Assembly: GCA_000961585.1 (NCBI GenBank) | Contig: LADN01000011.1 | Coordinates: 1-54,633 of the forward strand | Reading direction: 5' to 3' | Source of the DNA: Peptococcaceae bacterium BRH_c4a | GTDB lineage: Bacteria > Bacillota > Desulfotomaculia > Desulfotomaculales > Desulfocucumaceae | DNA length: 54,633 nt | In this document: positions 26,366 to 33,665 of the stretch, one piece after another | Layout: every line of letters begins with the position of its first letter | Position numbering within the stretch: the stretch's first letter is position 1 | Made by a program: the position numbers and the translations under genes | The notes under the pieces: model-generated | What the model saw: the letters and a program-made list of their open reading frames with translations, nothing else | Databases searched by the model: none | Told to the model about the DNA's origin: nothing

Positions 26366-27833
26366 TTCCATCCTCCTCCTCGGCCAGGGTCATTAAAAGA
26401 GCCCCGGCTTTATTTTCGGTTTCTATAAACTCTCGGGCCGGGTCGGAGTCGGCCACTATTCCCGCCCCCACCTGCACCGAGGCCAATCCCTGGTGAAAGA
26501 CTATGGTGCGTATGGCAATGGCGGTATCCACATTGCCGTTGAACCCGATGTAGCCCACCGCCCCGGCGTAAGGCCCCCGCCTGGACGGCTCCAGTTCCTC
26601 TATTATTTCCATGGCCCGCACCTTTGGGGCCCCGGATACAGTTCCGGCGGGAAAGCAGGCCTTCAGAACATCGCTTCCGCATAGCCCCTCTTTCAGTTCT
26701 CCCCGCACCGAGGATACTATGTGCATGACGTGGGAGTACAATTCCACCTCCATAAACTGCTGCACCTTCACCGTTCCCGGTTTGCACACCCTTCCCAGGT
26801 CGTTTCTGCCCAGATCCACCAGCATAACGTGCTCGGCCCTTTCCTTTATGTCCGAAAGCAGTTCTGCGGCCAGTTCCCTGTCCTGCTGGGGGCCTGATCC
26901 TCTGGGTCTGGTTCCTGCAATGGGCCTCGTCTCCACATTTCCGCCCTCCACCCGGACCAGCATTTCGGGGGAGGAGCCCGCCATGGTAATCCCTCCCATG
27001 TCCAGGTAGTAGAGGTACGGTGAAGGATTGTTTCTCCTCAGCCTTCTGTAAACCCTGAAGGGATCTCCCTTGAAGTCGATGTCTATCCTTCTGGACAGCA
27101 CCACCTGCAGTATATCCCCCGCTTTTATGTATTCCTTGGCGGCCTCCACCCTGTCCATGTACCCGGACCTGGACAGGTTTGTTCTGGTCGCTCTGTGCAT
27201 GCCTTTACCGGCGGGGGCCAAGCCCGGGGGGGGCGATCCTTCCCTTATCCGGGCCAGCACGTCATTAATGGCGGCTGCTGCCCTGCTGTAATCCTCCCTG
27301 CCGTCCCCGGTGGGAACGGTGTTGACAACCACCCTGAGGGTATGTTTCAGGTGATCCATGATAATATTTATCCTGGGAACCATCAGTATGCAGTCGGCAA
27401 CCCCGGTGTCGCTGCGCCCCAGATCGGGCAGTCTTTCAAGGTGTCTGACCATATCGTACCCCATATAGCCCACGGCTCCCCCGTAGAATCGGGGCATTTT
27501 GTCCAGTACCGGTGAGCGGAAGTCATTGATAAGCTTTTCGATGACGGCAAAAGGGTCTCCGGTCAGTTCTTCCCTATGGCCATCTTTTTCCAGGGTGGTG
27601 ATTCCCCTGTGGCAGGTGATCATCATATAGGGATCAAAGCCTATGAAGGAATACCTGCCCAGCCTTTCAGCCCCTTCCACGCTCTCCAGCAGAAAAGAGG
27701 CCTTTCCCCCGGCCAGCTTTGCATATAAGGTGATGGGGGTTTCGGTGTCCGAAGGCCATTCTGCGCTGACAGGCACAGACTTATAGTCTCGGCAGAGTTC
27801 AAGGTATTCTTTTTCGTCCGGGTAGTACATCAT
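26349..27833 (-). CDS. trpE: Anthranilate synthase component I
   Basis: TrpE converts chorismate to anthranilate. From the ATG at 27833, preceded by GGGGAGG, the protein is 494 residues. It has an N-terminal LLESVEG feedback-site motif (residues 45-51) and the chorismate-binding C-terminal half with [37 protein letters not shown] and [11 protein letters not shown]. It is the first gene of trpEGDCFBA and lies 23 bases after an intrinsic terminator that follows a TRAP-like site, so attenuation control is expected. Confidence 0.98.
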   Translation of the reverse strand: MMYYPDEKEYLELCRDYKSVPVSAEWPSDTETPITLYAKLAGGKASFLLESVEGAERLGRYSFIGFDPYMMITCHRGITTLEKDGHREELTGDPFAVIEKLINDFRSPVLDKMPRFYGGAVGYMGYDMVRHLERLPDLGRSDTGVADCILMVPRINIIMDHLKHTLRVVVNTVPTGDGREDYSRAAAAINDVLARIREGSPPPGLAPAGKGMHRATRTNLSRSGYMDRVEAAKEYIKAGDILQVVLSRRIDIDFKGDPFRVYRRLRRNNPSPYLYYLDMGGITMAGSSPEMLVRVEGGNVETRPIAGTRPRGSGPQQDRELAAELLSDIKERAEHVMLVDLGRNDLGRVCKPGTVKVQQFMEVELYSHVMHIVSSVRGELKEGLCGSDVLKACFPAGTVSGAPKVRAMEIIEELEPSRRGPYAGAVGYIGFNGNVDTAIAIRTIVFHQGLASVQVGAGIVADSDPAREFIETENKAGALLMTLAEEEDGIAVNY

Positions 27834-27850
27834 AATAACCTCCCCATAAT

Positions 27851-27879
27851 AAAAAACCGGCACCCAAATGAGTACCGGT
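27851..27879 (-). terminator. Intrinsic terminator (attenuator) in the trpE leader
   Basis: On the minus strand a 10-bp stem ACCGGTACTC/GGGTGCCGGT with an ATTT loop and two G-T pairs is followed by six T residues. It lies between the NAG-triplet array and the trpE ribosome site, as expected for an attenuator. A candidate antiterminator would pair AGATGAG (within triplets 3-4 of the array) with CTCATTT of the terminator's 5' arm and loop, seven pairs. Confidence 0.85.
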
Positions 27880-27915
27880 TAAAATGCCTTAATAAGCAAT
27901 TTTAAACAGAAAATC

Positions 27916-27968
27916 CCCATCTCAGCTCAACTGCTCTCAGCTATTCTATTCTCATCTCAGCTAATCTA
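27916..27968 (-). promoter_or_regulatory. TRAP-type RNA binding site (11 NAG triplets) in the trp leader
   Basis: Read 5'-3' on the minus strand the triplets are TAG, TAG, GAG, GAG, TAG, TAG, GAG, CAG, GAG, GAG, GGG. Each is separated by exactly two bases, so 11 triplets occupy 53 bases. This matches the TRAP (MtrB) site of Bacillus trp leaders, where an 11-mer protein ring binds 11 (G/U)AG repeats. Nine of eleven are perfect. An intrinsic terminator follows before trpE. The first six triplets overlap the last codons of the upstream gene, whose TAG stop is triplet six. No mtrB gene is in the window. Confidence 0.75.
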
Positions 27969-29455
27969 TTAATTAAATTAACACAGCGGGGCCATACTGT
28001 CAACATAAAAGCATACGGCAAGCTATTTTTTACAGCCACTTCGGACTTAAGAGTTTCCAGCGCCCTCTGGTAGCCCTGCCATTGATTACCTTCGTTCAGC
28101 GCCCTGATCATCTCCAGTCGTCCCCTGGCAGGCTCTCCTGTTTTATCATAGCAGCGGGAAAGGGCAAATCTGGCCTCAGACCATATCGGCCCGGGAAATC
28201 CTTTCAGCGACAGTTCCAGGAATGGAAGGGCCTCTGCGTGTCTTTCCAGACCCACCAGGGCCAAACCCTTCAATCTCTGGAAGTCAGCGTTTGAGGGGTG
28301 ACTCTGGGGGATATTAATGCCTTCACCGGCGGTTTTCAGCGCCAGGGCAAATTCACCGCTGCGCAGGTAGGCCTCGGCAAGGTAATACTGCGCCGATCTG
28401 TTGACAGACACCTTTGGGGCCATGCTTTGGTAGTAATCAACCACCTTTTTGTAGTAACCGGGCAGGTACTCCACCGGGGCAAACATTTTGCCGTTCCATT
28501 TAAATACAGGTATGCTGTATGTATCGCCATGATCTTTCTGCCAAAGCGCAAATTCATTTTTGCCGTCACCGTCGAAATCGCCCTGTTCAAACCTGTGGTA
28601 CATCCCGCTAAACAATAAGTCGGCGCTGCCGCCCTTAAATGAGTATATTTCGATGTGTGAGCCAATGGCCGCACCGAAGTTCCAGCCCACCATCAATTCA
28701 CTGCCGCCGCCGTTTAAATCGGCCAACTCCAGCAGTGAGGGAGGGAATTCCTCTTCCTTTTGCCACAGCTTCAGGAAGCCTTCACTATCCTGCCGGTATA
28801 CCATAACACCATACTTGCCGTTATTATTCCGGTACAGTGCGGAATACTCGTCCTTCCCGTCACCGTCCAGATCACTCTTTTTTATGACTTTGCCGGTCTC
28901 AAAAAATTCCGATCCCGAGGGCAGCAAATCCCCGTAAATTTTTACCTTGGGCTGCTGTGCCAAAGGTGGTCCCGGCATTGTGGAAAGATGAAAGGTATTC
29001 TCTTTTGTATTGTAAGTAACGCTGTAACCAAGGGCCGGGGCCACCGTGTTCAAGGGCACGTAAATGACCCCGTCCGCCGATCTGGGGGGTTGGGTCAAGG
29101 TGGTTTCGGCGCCGTTTATTAGCGCGCCCTTTCTGTCAATGAAAAGCTCCAGCAGGTGGTCCCCTTTTTTGATGAGGATTCCCCCGGTCCCTGGGAAAAA
29201 ACTATATTCCGCCCCGGTGAACCCGGCCAGGTCTGTTACCGGGGTAAGATAATCAAATTCCCCCGGCCTTGTTTCCCAAAGGGAGTCAACCCGTACCCCG
29301 TCCACCGTTATCAATGGCCGGGAGGCTTGACTGGAAGCTCCGTAAGAAGCAATTGCCGAAACCGGGAGGGCTACGGCAAATATGATCACCGACAGGGCTA
29401 TTCTGAACCTAACCGACAAAACCGGCACGCTCCCTGTAAACCGTTCTATAACCAT
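27941..29455 (-). CDS. Secreted protein: copper-amine-oxidase-N-like, Ca-binding FG-GAP-like and TPR-like segments
   Basis: The 504-residue protein begins with a basic N-terminus and a signal peptide or anchor (about residues 17-38, ending near SAIASYGAS). A stalk resembling the copper amine oxidase N-terminal domain follows (about residues 45-155, VIYVPLNTVAPALGYSVTYN). Then come two Ca-binding loops of the FG-GAP/VCBS type (DLDGDGKDE and DFDGDGKNE), and TPR-like helices from about residue 355. It is probably extracellular and its function is unknown. Its last codons overlap both the trp promoter and the TRAP-like array, so its 3' end doubles as regulatory DNA. Confidence 0.75.
   Translation of the reverse strand: MVIERFTGSVPVLSVRFRIALSVIIFAVALPVSAIASYGASSQASRPLITVDGVRVDSLWETRPGEFDYLTPVTDLAGFTGAEYSFFPGTGGILIKKGDHLLELFIDRKGALINGAETTLTQPPRSADGVIYVPLNTVAPALGYSVTYNTKENTFHLSTMPGPPLAQQPKVKIYGDLLPSGSEFFETGKVIKKSDLDGDGKDEYSALYRNNNGKYGVMVYRQDSEGFLKLWQKEEEFPPSLLELADLNGGGSELMVGWNFGAAIGSHIEIYSFKGGSADLLFSGMYHRFEQGDFDGDGKNEFALWQKDHGDTYSIPVFKWNGKMFAPVEYLPGYYKKVVDYYQSMAPKVSVNRSAQYYLAEAYLRSGEFALALKTAGEGINIPQSHPSNADFQRLKGLALVGLERHAEALPFLELSLKGFPGPIWSEARFALSRCYDKTGEPARGRLEMIRALNEGNQWQGYQRALETLKSEVAVKNSLPYAFMLTVWPRCVNLINRLAEMRIE
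27975..28003 (-). promoter_or_regulatory. Probable sigma-A promoter of the trp operon
   Basis: On the minus strand a perfect -35 TTGACA (27998-28003) is followed 17 bases later by TAATTT (27975-27980). It lies inside the 3' coding end of the upstream gene. Transcripts would begin almost at the first NAG triplet. A TTTAAT three bases further on matches the -10 consensus better, but with a 20-base spacer. Confidence 0.55.
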
Positions 29456-29488
29456 TTGGATTCACATTACTCAACCCATCAATTAATG

Positions 29489-29866
29489 TCATTGGGGCAG
29501 AAGATCCTTCCTCAGTACGGTGGCTCCTCCCAGGTACACATGCCTCAGTTCCTTCTGGGTTTTATAAGTATTGACTATTACCATGACCCTGATACATTTT
29601 CCCAGCCTTCCGGGAACATTGATTTCGTGGCCGCACAGCATGGGCACATGGGTCCAGCCCATGAACTCCCTGGCGGCTGTGGCCGGAAATTCGGCGTCCA
29701 GGTCTGTCGTCACCGTGAAGAAGGCGGCTGTAATATCCTCGGTATCAATGGAATTCTCCCTCACAATCTCGCCCAGGAGCACCTTGGTGGCTTCCAGTAT
29801 TTCAGAGGATTCATTTTTTTCCACTGTTGTTGCCCCGCGTATTCCTCTGGCTGCTCTCTCTGACAT
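29489..29866 (-). CDS. aroH: Chorismate mutase, AroH type
   Basis: The enzyme converts chorismate to prephenate, the branch towards Phe/Tyr and the substrate supply for TyrA. The 125-residue protein has the AroH fold signature: RGIRGATTVEKN near the N-terminus with an active-site Arg, FTVTTDLDAEFPA near residue 50, and a C-terminal RVMVIVNT and HVYLGGA. It lies 15 bases after the hutP-like gene. Confidence 0.95.
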   Translation of the reverse strand: MSERAARGIRGATTVEKNESSEILEATKVLLGEIVRENSIDTEDITAAFFTVTTDLDAEFPATAAREFMGWTHVPMLCGHEINVPGRLGKCIRVMVIVNTYKTQKELRHVYLGGATVLRKDLLPQ

Positions 29867-29881
29867 TTTTAAAACCCCCGT

Positions 29882-30304
29882 TTAAGATGATGATACAGCC
29901 CTGTGTCCCAGGCCGACGGCCACCTCGTCCAGATGAAGCAGTCCAACGCCGAAGAACACGGCCACACTGATGTGGTCCTTATGTCTGGCTATCCCTATTT
30001 TACCGCCTATATTAAGCCCCAGGGCCTTGGATATGATCTGTGACAGCGCCTCCCTGGCAGCGCCTGCCACCGCCCCCTCCTCGGCGTGAATATCCTTTAT
30101 CACGCCCTCTCTCTTGGCGGCCACCACCGATCTCTCGGTTATTTTGTTAACCGATGATATAAAATCCCCGCCGTAATCAACGGCGGCTGTCCTAATACCT
30201 TCTTTGGCGAAGGATGCTTTCAGTTCACGCTCCTGTTCCCGGTCCTCGGTCAGAGCCATTTCCAGGGCTGTCTTGGCAACCATCCTGCTTCCATGGAAAA
30301 TCAA
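29882..30304 (-). CDS. HutP family protein (possible RNA-binding antiterminator)
   Basis: About 140 residues. The C-terminal half (GLNIGGKIGIARHKDHISV, then FGVGLLHLDEVAVGLGHR) matches the HutP fold. In B. subtilis HutP binds NAG-containing hut mRNA with histidine and Mg2+ to block termination. Histidines in IARHKDH, LLH and GLGHR are candidate metal ligands. The start is uncertain: TTG at 30304 is favoured, with GTG at 30313 and ATG at 30283 as alternatives. No hut genes are nearby. It sits in front of aroH and the trp operon, so its target may differ from hut. Confidence 0.75.
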   Translation of the reverse strand: MIFHGSRMVAKTALEMALTEDREQERELKASFAKEGIRTAAVDYGGDFISSVNKITERSVVAAKREGVIKDIHAEEGAVAGAAREALSQIISKALGLNIGGKIGIARHKDHISVAVFFGVGLLHLDEVAVGLGHRAVSSS

Positions 30305-30357
30305 AAATGCCACCCCCCATATAAGATTGATTCCAGCCTGCCCGTCAGGGCGGCTGT

Positions 30358-30792
30358 TTACTGCCCTGCGCCCGCCACTTTGCCCAGGGACAGAATATTT
30401 CCGTTTAGTCTGAATATCTCACCGCCCCTGGGATGGGTAATGCCTCTGGTGACGTTTAAGACCTCTATGTTTACCGGGCTGTTGTAAAAAGTACCGTCCA
30501 GATGAATGCTGTCGCCCTGGCGCACCTCCACGGTTACGTATCTGTTATTGAAAGACCCCTTTACCTCGTTGTTTACCAGCACCCTGACCCGGGGCAGCAA
30601 GGAGTAGTCTTTGAGGTAGAAAGTAATCACCGGACTTCCCGGTGTCCATTCTGATGTTTTGCTTTGTGTCAGGCTGCCGGTTTCCCCTTTGGTTTCCTTA
30701 AAGCCGGTAAGTATTTGAAAGGATAAAAAAATAACAAAGAGAGTGAATAGCGCCCTGGTGAAAAGAACTTCCAATAATTTGTCGCGCCGCAA
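30358..30792 (-). CDS. Membrane-anchored protein of unknown function
   Basis: About 144 residues, with one hydrophobic segment near residues 10-26 and an extracytoplasmic part rich in beta-like sequence (ITFYLKDYSLLPRVRVLVNN, YVTVEVRQGDSIHLDGTFYN). I do not recognise the family. The likely start is TTG at 30792. Its ribosome site (AGGGGG) is the 3' arm of the hairpin at 30800-30860, so folding could hide it. Confidence 0.6.
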   Translation of the reverse strand: MRRDKLLEVLFTRALFTLFVIFLSFQILTGFKETKGETGSLTQSKTSEWTPGSPVITFYLKDYSLLPRVRVLVNNEVKGSFNNRYVTVEVRQGDSIHLDGTFYNSPVNIEVLNVTRGITHPRGGEIFRLNGNILSLGKVAGAGQ

Positions 30793-30799
30793 AAGAAAC

Positions 30800-30860
30800 A
30801 ACCCCCTTTTTCCATTCCTGTAATAAAATATGCCGTTACAGGAATATTTATCCGGGGGTT
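30800..30860 (-). terminator. Nested inverted repeat: terminator-like hairpin overlapping a ribosome site
   Basis: An outer stem AACCCCC/GGGGGTT (30800-30806 with 30854-30860) encloses a perfect 10-bp stem ATTCCTGTAA/TTACAGGAAT (30814-30823 with 30836-30845). T-rich sequence follows on the minus strand. It may act as a terminator for the upstream gene and also sequesters the ribosome site of the next one. Confidence 0.65.
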
Positions 30861-30866
30861 TTATTC

Positions 30867-31331
30867 TTATCTCAGGTTGTATTTCCTCTCCAATAATGAC
30901 CGGTAGCCTTTCAACTCTTCGGCCACCCTGAAAAGCACCCTCTCCACTCCGAGACTGTCCATATTTATAACAGGGGGAGAGATTATATCTATTTTTCTAA
31001 AGTCTTCCCTGGCCACCAGCTTTAGCAGATCTTCCACAGAGTCGGCGGCCACATCCAGTATGACAGGGGCATAAGCGGTCTCGGTGTTGCTTATATCGTC
31101 AAGAAATGAGTACACCTCAGTACCTATGTCAATGTCCAGTATAGTTATTCCCTGGAGAGGTATGTTCCTGAAGACGGCTACATTTTGTTCCCGAGCTTCC
31201 TCCGCCATCTTTTCAACTGATTTTCCCCCGAAGAAAAATTTTCCGGGTTTTGCGTTTCCTTTAAAATCTATTCTTATCTTTGCCCTGATTGTCCTTTCGT
31301 TCAGCAAGTCCTTAAAGTTAGAGCCGGTCAA
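30867..31331 (-). CDS. Conserved-looking protein of unknown function
   Basis: 154 residues with no signal peptide or membrane segment. It looks like an alpha/beta protein (TIRAKIRIDFKGNAKPGKFF, ITILDIDIGTEVYSFLDD, APVILDVAADSVEDLLKLV). I do not recognise it. The TTG start at 31331 has AGGAGGTGG at correct spacing. It is the first gene behind a strong sigma-H-type promoter at 31365-31393 and precedes the hutP-aroH-trp region. Confidence 0.65.
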   Translation of the reverse strand: MTGSNFKDLLNERTIRAKIRIDFKGNAKPGKFFFGGKSVEKMAEEAREQNVAVFRNIPLQGITILDIDIGTEVYSFLDDISNTETAYAPVILDVAADSVEDLLKLVAREDFRKIDIISPPVINMDSLGVERVLFRVAEELKGYRSLLERKYNLR

Positions 31332-31364
31332 AACGCCACCTCCTGTCCCCCTGTAGCAATTTAC

Positions 31365-31393
31365 ATATTCTCTGTAATTTTAAATAATCCTGC
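31365..31393 (-). promoter_or_regulatory. Sigma-H type promoter
   Basis: On the minus strand GCAGGATTA, an 11-base spacer and AGAGAATAT match the Bacillus sigma-H consensus (RnAGGAwWW, N11-12, RnnGAATww) at every defined position. The -10 element ends 33 bases before the TTG of the unknown gene at 30867-31331. This places that gene, and perhaps hutP and aroH, under stationary-phase/early sporulation control. Confidence 0.75.
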
Positions 31394-31399
31394 TTAATT

Positions 31400-31931
31400 T
31401 TGCCAGGGTTAAAATTCGGCCATGTTGATCAAAGTTGGCCGGCGGACCAGATGGCGGGGGGGGGGTTGCTGTTTCTTCCTGCGTTTTTAACCGGATTTTT
31501 TATCGTTGAGGAAAGTATATGTCATATTAAAGTGCTAAATCGCCAAAGCATTTTTATGCAAGCCCAGAGTTTTTCCGGGGTCGCCCCGGGGTCACTTGAG
31601 GGTCGCTGCATTGTCGCTAATGGGTAGGCGGAGCGATTTGAGTCCGGCCTGCATTACCTCCTGCTGCAACTGTCTCTAGACTCGGTCGCCAACGGAATGC
31701 CGACCATTTTGGAGGTAGGAGGCCAGAGGTTAGAGGTTAGAGGTTAGAAAACTTGTAGGAAATGACCTCAGAGCCATTTCTAGCTTAATCCGACTTCCAA
31801 CTTCCAACATCTAACCTCCAAATTCGTAGGCTCGGTCGTTAAGAGACAGTAGCAGCCTCCGGTACATTCCGCACGGACTCAAATCACTCCCCCTCACCGC
31901 ATGTCGCTGTGGGGTCTCTTGAGGGTCACTT
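31400..31931 (-). repeat. Dispersed hairpin repeat, copy 2 (reversed, loop replaced)
   Basis: Read on the minus strand this carries the same arms as copy 1 (GGAGTGATTTGAGTCC pairing with GGACTCAAATCGCTCC; CTGTCTCT with AGAGACAG). The flanks GCGACCCTCAAG and GAAAAACTC..GGGCTTGCA are also present. The apical part is replaced by about 110 bases (31712-31822) of period-7 sequence such as GAGGTTAGAGGTTAGAGGTTA. A C-rich run of about ten bases lies near 31455 (top strand G). No gene is visible between the sigma-H promoter and rluB. Confidence 0.8.
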
Positions 31932-33044
31932 TTAAAGTATGCTGTCACCATTCTGAATTCTGGCTTCTGGCTCCTGGATTCCGCCGTCTGCAAGACGGCA
32001 ACGCCCGTCAGGGCGTTTTTTTATTATCCCTCCTTTTCCAAAATTTTTATTCCTTCCTCTGGGGCTTTCTTTTTTCGGACCGGCGTTATCTTTTCTCTGT
32101 CCAGTATTATCCTTTTTGGGACCAGCGTTATATTTTCTCGATCCTGTACTATCTTTTTTGAGCCCGGCGTAATTTTTTTTGAGCCCGGCATTATCTTTTC
32201 CCGGTCTGGCATTATCTTTCTTCGGACCGGCGTTTTCTTTTTTCGCCCCGGAGTTATCTTTTCGCACACCGAATTTTTCTCTTTTCGGTCGGGTGGTTTC
32301 AAACTTCACCCTGGTTTTTTCTTTTTTCATTCCAAATTTTTTAAATAGCGCCTGCACCTCGTTATCCTTTAGATGCCTGTACCGGCCCGACTTTAAATCA
32401 CCCAGGGAAAGGCTGCCTACCCGGGTTCTCTTGAGCCTTAACACCTCGTGCCCCACTGTTTCCATCATTCGTCTGATTTGTCTGTTCCGGCCTTCTGAAA
32501 TGGTTACCTCCAGCAGGGCGTTGCCTTCATATTGATCAATCAGGCTTATCTCGGCCGGGGCCGTTACACCGTCTTCCAGCATTACCCCCTCGGCCAGCGT
32601 TTCAAGCTCTTTTCTGGTGGGGATGCCCTTTATCCTGACCTTGTATGTTTTGGGGACGCTGTGACCAGGGTGAGTCAGCCAATAGGCCAGTTCCCCGTCG
32701 TTGGTGAGCAGTAGCAGCCCCTCACTGTCGTAGTCCAGCCTTCCCACCGGGTAAACCCTTTCCTTCACGTCTTTCAGAAGATCGGTGACAATTTTTCTGC
32801 CCCTGGGATCCTTTACGGTGGACAAATATCCCCTGGGTTTATTCAATAAAATGTAAACTTTTTGTTCAGTAGCAACCAGCCGCCGGCCGTCCACCTCCAC
32901 CCTGACTTTGGCGGGATCCACCAGGGTTCCCGGTGTGGTCACGATTTTTCCGTTCACCTTTACCTTTCCTGAGGCTATAATCTCTTCGCAGGCCCTGCGG
33001 GAGGCCAGACCGTGCCTGGACATAAATTTCTGAAGTCTTTCCAT
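31932..33044 (-). CDS. rluB: Pseudouridine synthase RluB/RsuA family with repeat-rich C-terminal tail
   Basis: The enzyme family makes pseudouridine in 23S or 16S rRNA. From the ATG at 33044 the protein has an S4 domain (MERLQKFMSRHGLASRRA), the catalytic GRLDYDSEGLLLLTND motif near residue 102 and an EGRNRQIRRMM block near residue 185. After the core comes a low-complexity tail of about ten heptapeptides of the KKDNAGP type (DNA 32055-32264), very basic and probably RNA-binding or disordered. The last 30 or so residues (RPDGRCRLADGG..) are translated from an inserted dispersed repeat. Core identification is secure. Confidence 0.93.
   Translation of the reverse strand: MERLQKFMSRHGLASRRACEEIIASGKVKVNGKIVTTPGTLVDPAKVRVEVDGRRLVATEQKVYILLNKPRGYLSTVKDPRGRKIVTDLLKDVKERVYPVGRLDYDSEGLLLLTNDGELAYWLTHPGHSVPKTYKVRIKGIPTRKELETLAEGVMLEDGVTAPAEISLIDQYEGNALLEVTISEGRNRQIRRMMETVGHEVLRLKRTRVGSLSLGDLKSGRYRHLKDNEVQALFKKFGMKKEKTRVKFETTRPKREKFGVRKDNSGAKKENAGPKKDNARPGKDNAGLKKNYAGLKKDSTGSRKYNAGPKKDNTGQRKDNAGPKKESPRGRNKNFGKGGIIKKRPDGRCRLADGGIQEPEARIQNGDSIL
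31935..32025 (-). repeat. Dispersed repeat fused to the 3' end of rluB
   Basis: The two GC hairpins (CGCCC/GGGCG and GCCGTC/GACGGC) and the CCAGGAGCCAGAA heptamers occur in coding frame at the end of rluB. They give the peptide KKRPDGRCRLADGG. On the plus strand the first hairpin is followed by seven T residues. Confidence 0.85.
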
Positions 33045-33127
33045 GTACTGACCTACTTCCATCTGTAATAAATAATTACATGTGAATTTTACCATGGATA
33101 GCTGAAAGCTGACAGCTAATGTATTTA

Positions 33128-33664
33128 TTATTTTCCATAAAGGGCGTTGACAATGTATACCGAGGCCAGCAGGGTGGTGATATCGGCGGCCAGCCCGGAA
33201 TATATGGCGTACCTGTAGCGGTAGATGCCCACTGACCCGAAATAGAGAGTTAGCACATAAAAGGTTGTGTCACTGGTGCCCTGCATGGTGGACACCAGCC
33301 GTCCCAAAAAAGAATCCGGTCCGTGGGCGGCGATTATATCGGTGGCTATGCCCAGGGCCGCACCTCCGGAAAGGGGTCTCATTACGGCATGGGGCAGCAG
33401 CTCGGCGGGAAAGCCGATAGTGTTCAGCAGCGGAGAGATCAGCTTTACCAGAACCTCCATGGCGCCAGAGGCCCTGAATATGTTAATCGACACCATCATG
33501 GCCACCAGGTAGGGAATGGTTTTTATGGCGGTGGAAAAGCCGGTTTCGGCCCCCCGGACAAAGGCCTCAAATACCTTGACGCCTCGAATCATGGCGGCCA
33601 GAGGCACCAGCAGGAGAATAACAGGGATCGCCCAGCGGGATATCTCGGCTATCAAAGCGTACAT
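33128..33664 (-). CDS. spmB: Spore maturation protein B
   Basis: SpmA and SpmB are membrane proteins needed for spore core dehydration. The start at 33664 has GGGAGGA at good spacing; the longer ORF to 33718 overlaps spmA. The 178-residue protein has about five hydrophobic segments and the conserved RPLSGGAALGI and GTSDTTFYV motifs. It begins next to the spmA stop. Confidence 0.95.
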   Translation of the reverse strand: MYALIAEISRWAIPVILLLVPLAAMIRGVKVFEAFVRGAETGFSTAIKTIPYLVAMMVSINIFRASGAMEVLVKLISPLLNTIGFPAELLPHAVMRPLSGGAALGIATDIIAAHGPDSFLGRLVSTMQGTSDTTFYVLTLYFGSVGIYRYRYAIYSGLAADITTLLASVYIVNALYGK

Positions 33665-33665
33665 T

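Noticed and set aside
27916-27968. trp leader array as just another period-7 repeat
   Set aside because: Spacing is exactly five bases through 11 units and the array precedes a terminator and trpE; some AGCTGA-like heptamer content is acknowledged as a caveat.
31400-31627. 75-codon plus-strand ORF
   Set aside because: It runs through a G-run and repeat flank with no ribosome site and no protein-like character.
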